Shown here: positions 37,537 through 41,202 of the stretch, piece by piece
Position numbering within the stretch: position 1 is the stretch's first letter
Layout of the letters: every line of letters starts with the position of its first letter
Virus record (IMG/VR): IMGVR_UViG_3300030106_000725
Location: 10,045 to 51,246 of that record
Length of the DNA: 41,202 nucleotides
DNA from: a virus
Reading direction: 5' to 3' (one strand)
Made by a program: the position numbers and the translations under genes
Notes under the pieces: generated by a model
The model's database searches: none
What the model was told of the DNA's origin: nothing
The model's input: the letters and a program-made list of their open reading frames with translations, nothing else

Positions 37537-39686
37537 TAGCGTCTACCATCCACTCTAACATCTACTCTTGGTGTACCTAATTTATATTTTGTCCCCAGTG
37601 ATGTGGAATCTATTCTTAAAGCAAAAGACCTACCTCGTAAACGATAATCTAACTTTTGTGTAAATTGTTCTACTGGAGTTGTTGCAGATCTTTGTGTTGT
37701 ATTTTCTGTAGTTTGATTAAAATTAGCACCAGGATTATTTCTTGATTTCATAGTAAATGATACATCAGGGTTAACGCTTGTAGAACCATTAAATGTAATA
37801 TCAGGTATAACTTGCTTCAATGATACAAACTTATCACCATCTCCTATGTCGATAGCTGATGATTCAATAAACGATGTCATAGCAGATCCATCATCATCAA
37901 ATCCTACTTCATGATTGTAAAGATACTGATTGCCAGTAGCTTGTGGCAGATTTCTTATACCTCTGTCAATCCATGCGTCTCTTGCTAGTGTTCCATAATA
38001 CCAAACTTTTTCTAAATAATTATAGGCAACATACTTATCTATCTGCGTACCAGCAGAAGACGGATAAAACCATAATAACTCACTAAACTCTGAGTTAACA
38101 CCTACATGAACCTTATCACGCTCTGCAAAATTAAAATCTAAAAATACTTTATCTTTTACTGTGCATGGTAATTGTATTGTTTGACCACCAGAGTAAACAT
38201 AAAATGTATCAACACCCATCCAAAACACTGCGTCTTCAACAGCAACAGCAGAAAAAGGACTCATAATAGTTATGTTCTTTGATAGTTCTTGAAGACCAAA
38301 CGTAAATGGTGGACCTATAAACTTCATAGCGTGTAGTGTTTTATTAGTGAAGACGAGTATCTGTTGTTTTGTTTCAACAGCTTGTACGAAGGTAGATCCA
38401 CCACCTAACCTTAAATCACCTGCTGTATTTGTAGCAGTTGGAAAGAAATCTACTGGGTTTTCTTGTGAGGAGAAACGTATCAACAATGGATCTTGTACCC
38501 CATTGCCTTGTGTAGCAGAAGAGTTTGCACCTAATCCATCACAACCAAACACGATAACATGTCTGTCTTGGTCTGATACAAGAACTTGTTTAGCAATAGT
38601 TGGTACACTCGTTTCTCCAGAATATGTGCTTGTAGCACTAAGTTCTACGGCTCTGTTACCTAAACCGTTTGTTTTATCCCAGTAAAATATACCACCATCT
38701 CTTGCATTGAGAATTAAATCTTCTCCAAAATTATCGTGTGACCATAATCTAATCTGTGCTCCAGGGGTCGTAACACTTGCTGCATTACCCCATCCAACAA
38801 AGTCATTTGCAGAATCTGCATTACCAGTTGCTAATCTAACAAGAGTATTGTCTGCGTGTGTGGCTGCATCTGTACCACTTGCACCTCTGGTTGATGGACC
38901 TCCACCCGTGCCTAAAGTGTTAGAATTTATTGTGCCAACCGTAATCAGTTCTTCTTCTATTAGTATCAGATCACCGGCTGTGATGCCTGTTGCACTGTCT
39001 ACATCTATTGCAGTTTCACTTGCGTCTAAAGCTTCATTAAGTTGGGTTGCCAAAGCACCAGAGGTTGTACCACTCCACTGACCTGCACCCCAACCAGTTC
39101 CACCGACTGTTACATCTAAACCAACATTCAATTGATACGCACCTACAACGCTAGATCCACCATTACCAGTATCAGAAGAGTTAGCCGCAACACTTGATGT
39201 GATTGTGTAAGCATTAGAACTTATAATAGATGCGATTTGAAACTCTGCATTTAATATTGTATCTGTAATTGTACCACCTAAAGTTGTTGCACCAGAAAAT
39301 GTAACAAAGTCTTTTTCATTAGCACCATGTGCTGGATCTGTAACAGTTATAGTGGTTGATCCATTTGTAGCGGCAAAAGTTATATCACCTGCACTTGTAG
39401 TAGTTCTAATTGGAGTGATATCGTTGAAAGTTTGACCTTCTTCTATGTAGTATTTTAAATGTGTGCCAATACCCATAAAGTCAGAACCATCAAGAGCTAC
39501 CCAGTTATGTAGTCTTCTAGCACTGCCTAGATACTGATTAGGACTATACTTCTCCCAACCACCAAACTTTTCTGGAAAACCAAATCTAAATCTTACTTTA
39601 TCGCCATCAACAAAACCACCTTCGTTGCTATAAGACGTAATATCAGACACAATTCCAGGTTTAAATTTTAAAGCTGTCATAGGCAT
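37536..39686 (-). CDS. Tail hub / packaged-DNA stabilisation protein, P22 gp10-like
   Basis: 716 aa. It opens MPMTALKFKPGIVSDITSYS and continues GGFVDGDKVRFRFGFPEKFG, a hallmark start of this family. It closes with a RLRGRSFALRIDS block and a final DVRVDGRR, the usual C-terminal signature. The middle is beta-propeller-like with an inserted Ser/Thr/Gly-rich region (about 95-290). Family members form the hub that plugs the portal and carries fibres in podoviruses. GGAGG is well spaced from the ATG. This gene is the main argument for a podovirus. Confidence 0.85.
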   Translation of the reverse strand: MPMTALKFKPGIVSDITSYSNEGGFVDGDKVRFRFGFPEKFGGWEKYSPNQYLGSARRLHNWVALDGSDFMGIGTHLKYYIEEGQTFNDITPIRTTTSAGDITFAATNGSTTITVTDPAHGANEKDFVTFSGATTLGGTITDTILNAEFQIASIISSNAYTITSSVAANSSDTGNGGSSVVGAYQLNVGLDVTVGGTGWGAGQWSGTTSGALATQLNEALDASETAIDVDSATGITAGDLILIEEELITVGTINSNTLGTGGGPSTRGASGTDAATHADNTLVRLATGNADSANDFVGWGNAASVTTPGAQIRLWSHDNFGEDLILNARDGGIFYWDKTNGLGNRAVELSATSTYSGETSVPTIAKQVLVSDQDRHVIVFGCDGLGANSSATQGNGVQDPLLIRFSSQENPVDFFPTATNTAGDLRLGGGSTFVQAVETKQQILVFTNKTLHAMKFIGPPFTFGLQELSKNITIMSPFSAVAVEDAVFWMGVDTFYVYSGGQTIQLPCTVKDKVFLDFNFAERDKVHVGVNSEFSELLWFYPSSAGTQIDKYVAYNYLEKVWYYGTLARDAWIDRGIRNLPQATGNQYLYNHEVGFDDDGSAMTSFIESSAIDIGDGDKFVSLKQVIPDITFNGSTSVNPDVSFTMKSRNNPGANFNQTTENTTQRSATTPVEQFTQKLDYRLRGRSFALRIDSTSLGTKYKLGTPRVDVRVDGRR

Positions 39687-41104
39687 TATGCTGTACCTCC
39701 AGTCAAAGATCCACTACCACTTGATGTTACATTACTTACACCTTGTATTGATTTACCAGATGCTCCACCAGCACTACCACTTGATCCATTTGTTGGTGCA
39801 GAAGATGGGAAACTTACGCTTGATCCACTACCATTACTGCCTGTTGATCCAGTTGATCCTGATGCACCAAATGCTCCACCAGCACCGCCTGTTCCACCAG
39901 CACCAGCGTTATTAGATGCACCACTAGCACTTGAACCTGATGCAGCAGATTGATTATATCCTTGACCAACACCACCTGCTCCACCAGAAGTGCCACTTTG
40001 TATTGCTAAACAAGTTCCAGAAACAGAAAAACTTAGACTGTTATAATAATAATCTTTATTATTAGAGGTTGTGCCATAAGAAGTAAAATATGTTGTTGTA
40101 GAAGCTGTTAAATTTGCAGAACCACTACTTTGAAACAAAGTACCACTACTTGATGTGCTTGTGCTTACAGACAAAGTTGGTGTTCCATAACCACTACCAT
40201 ATTGAGAACTAATAGAGGCAGAAACAGTATAAACGCCTGTTGTATTTGTTTGTGCTGATATGTACATTGGTCCTCTGTTCGCACAGTTTCCGTTGAAACC
40301 ATCTCCTGCACCACCACCATGATTCACTCTAAACTGGGTAGATGTACCCACACCAAGTCTTGCGTATTGTCCATTTATTCCTTTCCAACGTCTATCACCA
40401 ACAACGCCTTGTCCATCTAAATCACCACCACCTGTATATATCGAGTTCATCCAGCTAGGCATATTATTTTGTGGTGTGTTGTAATTTCCAAAAGCTCCAC
40501 CACCAACATCGGTTACATTTGAAAAAGTGGCATTAGCAGTATAAACACCATTACCACCAGTGCCTCCAGTACCACCACCGCCACCACCAGCTTTGATCGT
40601 ACCATTATTAACTAGTGTAACTGCAACACTTCCAGCAACTTCAAGAGCATTACCACCTGCTGCTCCTGCTGCTCCACCAGCACCCTCGATACTACCCTCG
40701 TTTGTAACAGTTATAGAACCAACACCATTACTTTCTATTGTCAAAGCAGCATTAGATGTACTGGTTGACCCAACAGTATCTCCTGAACCTACTACAAGTT
40801 GTTTTGGATAATCTACTTCAAAGTCATCACCAAAAATAGTATCTGCACTTTGATTTGTATCGCCATCACTAAATGTCTTTTTAAAAGCTCTTTCTTTACT
40901 ATAGAAATCATTAAATGAAATTGTTCCAGAAGTAGGAACACCAGCCGACATATTTGTAGCAGAATTATTACCAGCATTAGCACGAACCAATGAACCACCA
41001 AGATAGAACTCACTTAATCCTCGACTTGGTAAGTTCGTTCCGGGATTATATTGTTCTTCAATATCTTGAAGTGATATGGCTCCAGATGCTTGTAATGCTG
41101 CCAT
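39686..41104 (-). CDS. Glycine-rich tail fibre / receptor-binding protein candidate, 472 aa
   Basis: The N-terminus (SGAISLQDIEEQYNPG, then TSGTISFNDFYSKE) is a virion-anchoring module common in marine phage fibres. From about 125 on, strand segments alternate with Gly-rich runs (IKAGGGGGGTGGTGGNG; later GGAGGVGQG and GGTGGAGGAFGASGSTGS). Such runs can form polyglycine-II helix bundles like those at the tips of some T-even adhesins. Probably the receptor-binding fibre. It overlaps the previous stop as TAATG. Confidence 0.75.
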   Translation of the reverse strand: MAALQASGAISLQDIEEQYNPGTNLPSRGLSEFYLGGSLVRANAGNNSATNMSAGVPTSGTISFNDFYSKERAFKKTFSDGDTNQSADTIFGDDFEVDYPKQLVVGSGDTVGSTSTSNAALTIESNGVGSITVTNEGSIEGAGGAAGAAGGNALEVAGSVAVTLVNNGTIKAGGGGGGTGGTGGNGVYTANATFSNVTDVGGGAFGNYNTPQNNMPSWMNSIYTGGGDLDGQGVVGDRRWKGINGQYARLGVGTSTQFRVNHGGGAGDGFNGNCANRGPMYISAQTNTTGVYTVSASISSQYGSGYGTPTLSVSTSTSSSGTLFQSSGSANLTASTTTYFTSYGTTSNNKDYYYNSLSFSVSGTCLAIQSGTSGGAGGVGQGYNQSAASGSSASGASNNAGAGGTGGAGGAFGASGSTGSTGSNGSGSSVSFPSSAPTNGSSGSAGGASGKSIQGVSNVTSSGSGSLTGGTA

Positions 41105-41202
41105 TATAAACTTGTTCCAAACGCTGTTATATTATTTGCTGATGTTACTGCACCGTTAGATCCTAACTTAAATACAGTTGTGCCATTATATTTAAACAAT
41201 AA
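41104..41202 (-). CDS. C-terminal end of a fibre-like structural protein (5' part outside window)
   Basis: Only 32 codons and the stop are present. The visible end reads KYNGTTVFKLGSNGAVTSAN then NITAFGTSL, a beta-strand repeat like the shaft end of tail fibres. The stop overlaps the next ATG (TAATG). Function is inferred from style and position. Confidence 0.6.
   Translation of the reverse strand, partial: LLFKYNGTTVFKLGSNGAVTSANNITAFGTSL

Noticed and set aside
1-41202. CRISPR array, tRNA, integrase, transposase or toxin-antitoxin operon
   Set aside because: I looked for regularly spaced repeats, cloverleaf patterns and recombinase motifs and saw none. The repeats at 15.4-15.6 kb are too few and unlike CRISPR. 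The single RHH gene has no adjacent toxin.

Overview
The window is a tailed-bacteriophage genome segment: 40 kb of tightly packed, mostly AT-rich genes, all on the minus strand except one small regulator at 29929-30126. It has a complete packaging and head module (small and large terminase, portal, scaffold, start of a capsid-type protein), a P22 gp10-like tail hub, putative ejection proteins, a T4-type lysozyme and a GTA-type holin. It also carries a replication/recombination module and two DNA methyltransferases. No DNA or RNA polymerase, integrase, ribosomal gene, tRNA or CRISPR array was seen. The P22-like tail hub, the lack of a tape-measure or sheath gene, and the style of the small genes suggest a podovirus-like phage of a marine bacterium, perhaps an alphaproteobacterium. 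The host is an inference. The left edge cuts a capsid-like gene and the right edge cuts a fibre-like gene, so the window is probably most of one genome opened between head and tail genes.

Layout, in the direction of transcription (high to low coordinates). 41202-30097: virion proteins (partial fibre, glycine-rich tail fibre, gp10-like hub, small structural protein, putative ejection proteins, lysozyme). 30126-29542: a ribbon-helix-helix gene on the plus strand, facing a DUF1064 nuclease gene. 29532-20393: Sak4-like ATPase, ssDNA-binding-like protein, helicase, Cas4-like nuclease, TOPRIM primase-helicase and a C5-cytosine methyltransferase with a long second gene nested in another frame. 20392-16757: an unknown 434-aa protein, a run of microgenes, a DUF7768-like protein and an amino-methyltransferase. 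16767-12207: gamma-glutamylcyclotransferase-like protein, zinc ribbon, small terminase, a conserved phage protein and an amidoligase, separated by structured GC-rich spacers. 12051-11377: an 81-aa protein and an XRE-type regulator. 11334-1: packaging, portal, small virion or lysis genes, GroES-like co-chaperonin, scaffold and capsid.

The main systems-level observation is a promoter/operator family. Five minus-strand promoters (near 12.0, 13.4, 14.5, 16.75 and 29.5 kb) carry a 17-bp inverted repeat, approximately TAGGCAnTnATnnCCTA, at exactly the same place: it overlaps the last two bases of the -10 and nearly fills the spacer. A sixth, 20-bp version overlaps the -35 near 20.39 kb. One of these promoters drives the XRE regulator from a predicted leaderless mRNA, which looks like an autoregulated phage repressor circuit. 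Other notable items are the nested gene in the cytosine methyltransferase with its own Shine-Dalgarno site, and an amidoligase/cyclotransferase pair that may form a peptide-type modification system. There are also iteron-like repeats and GC-rich stem-loops around the small terminase gene, and a candidate short RNA at 20275-20361.
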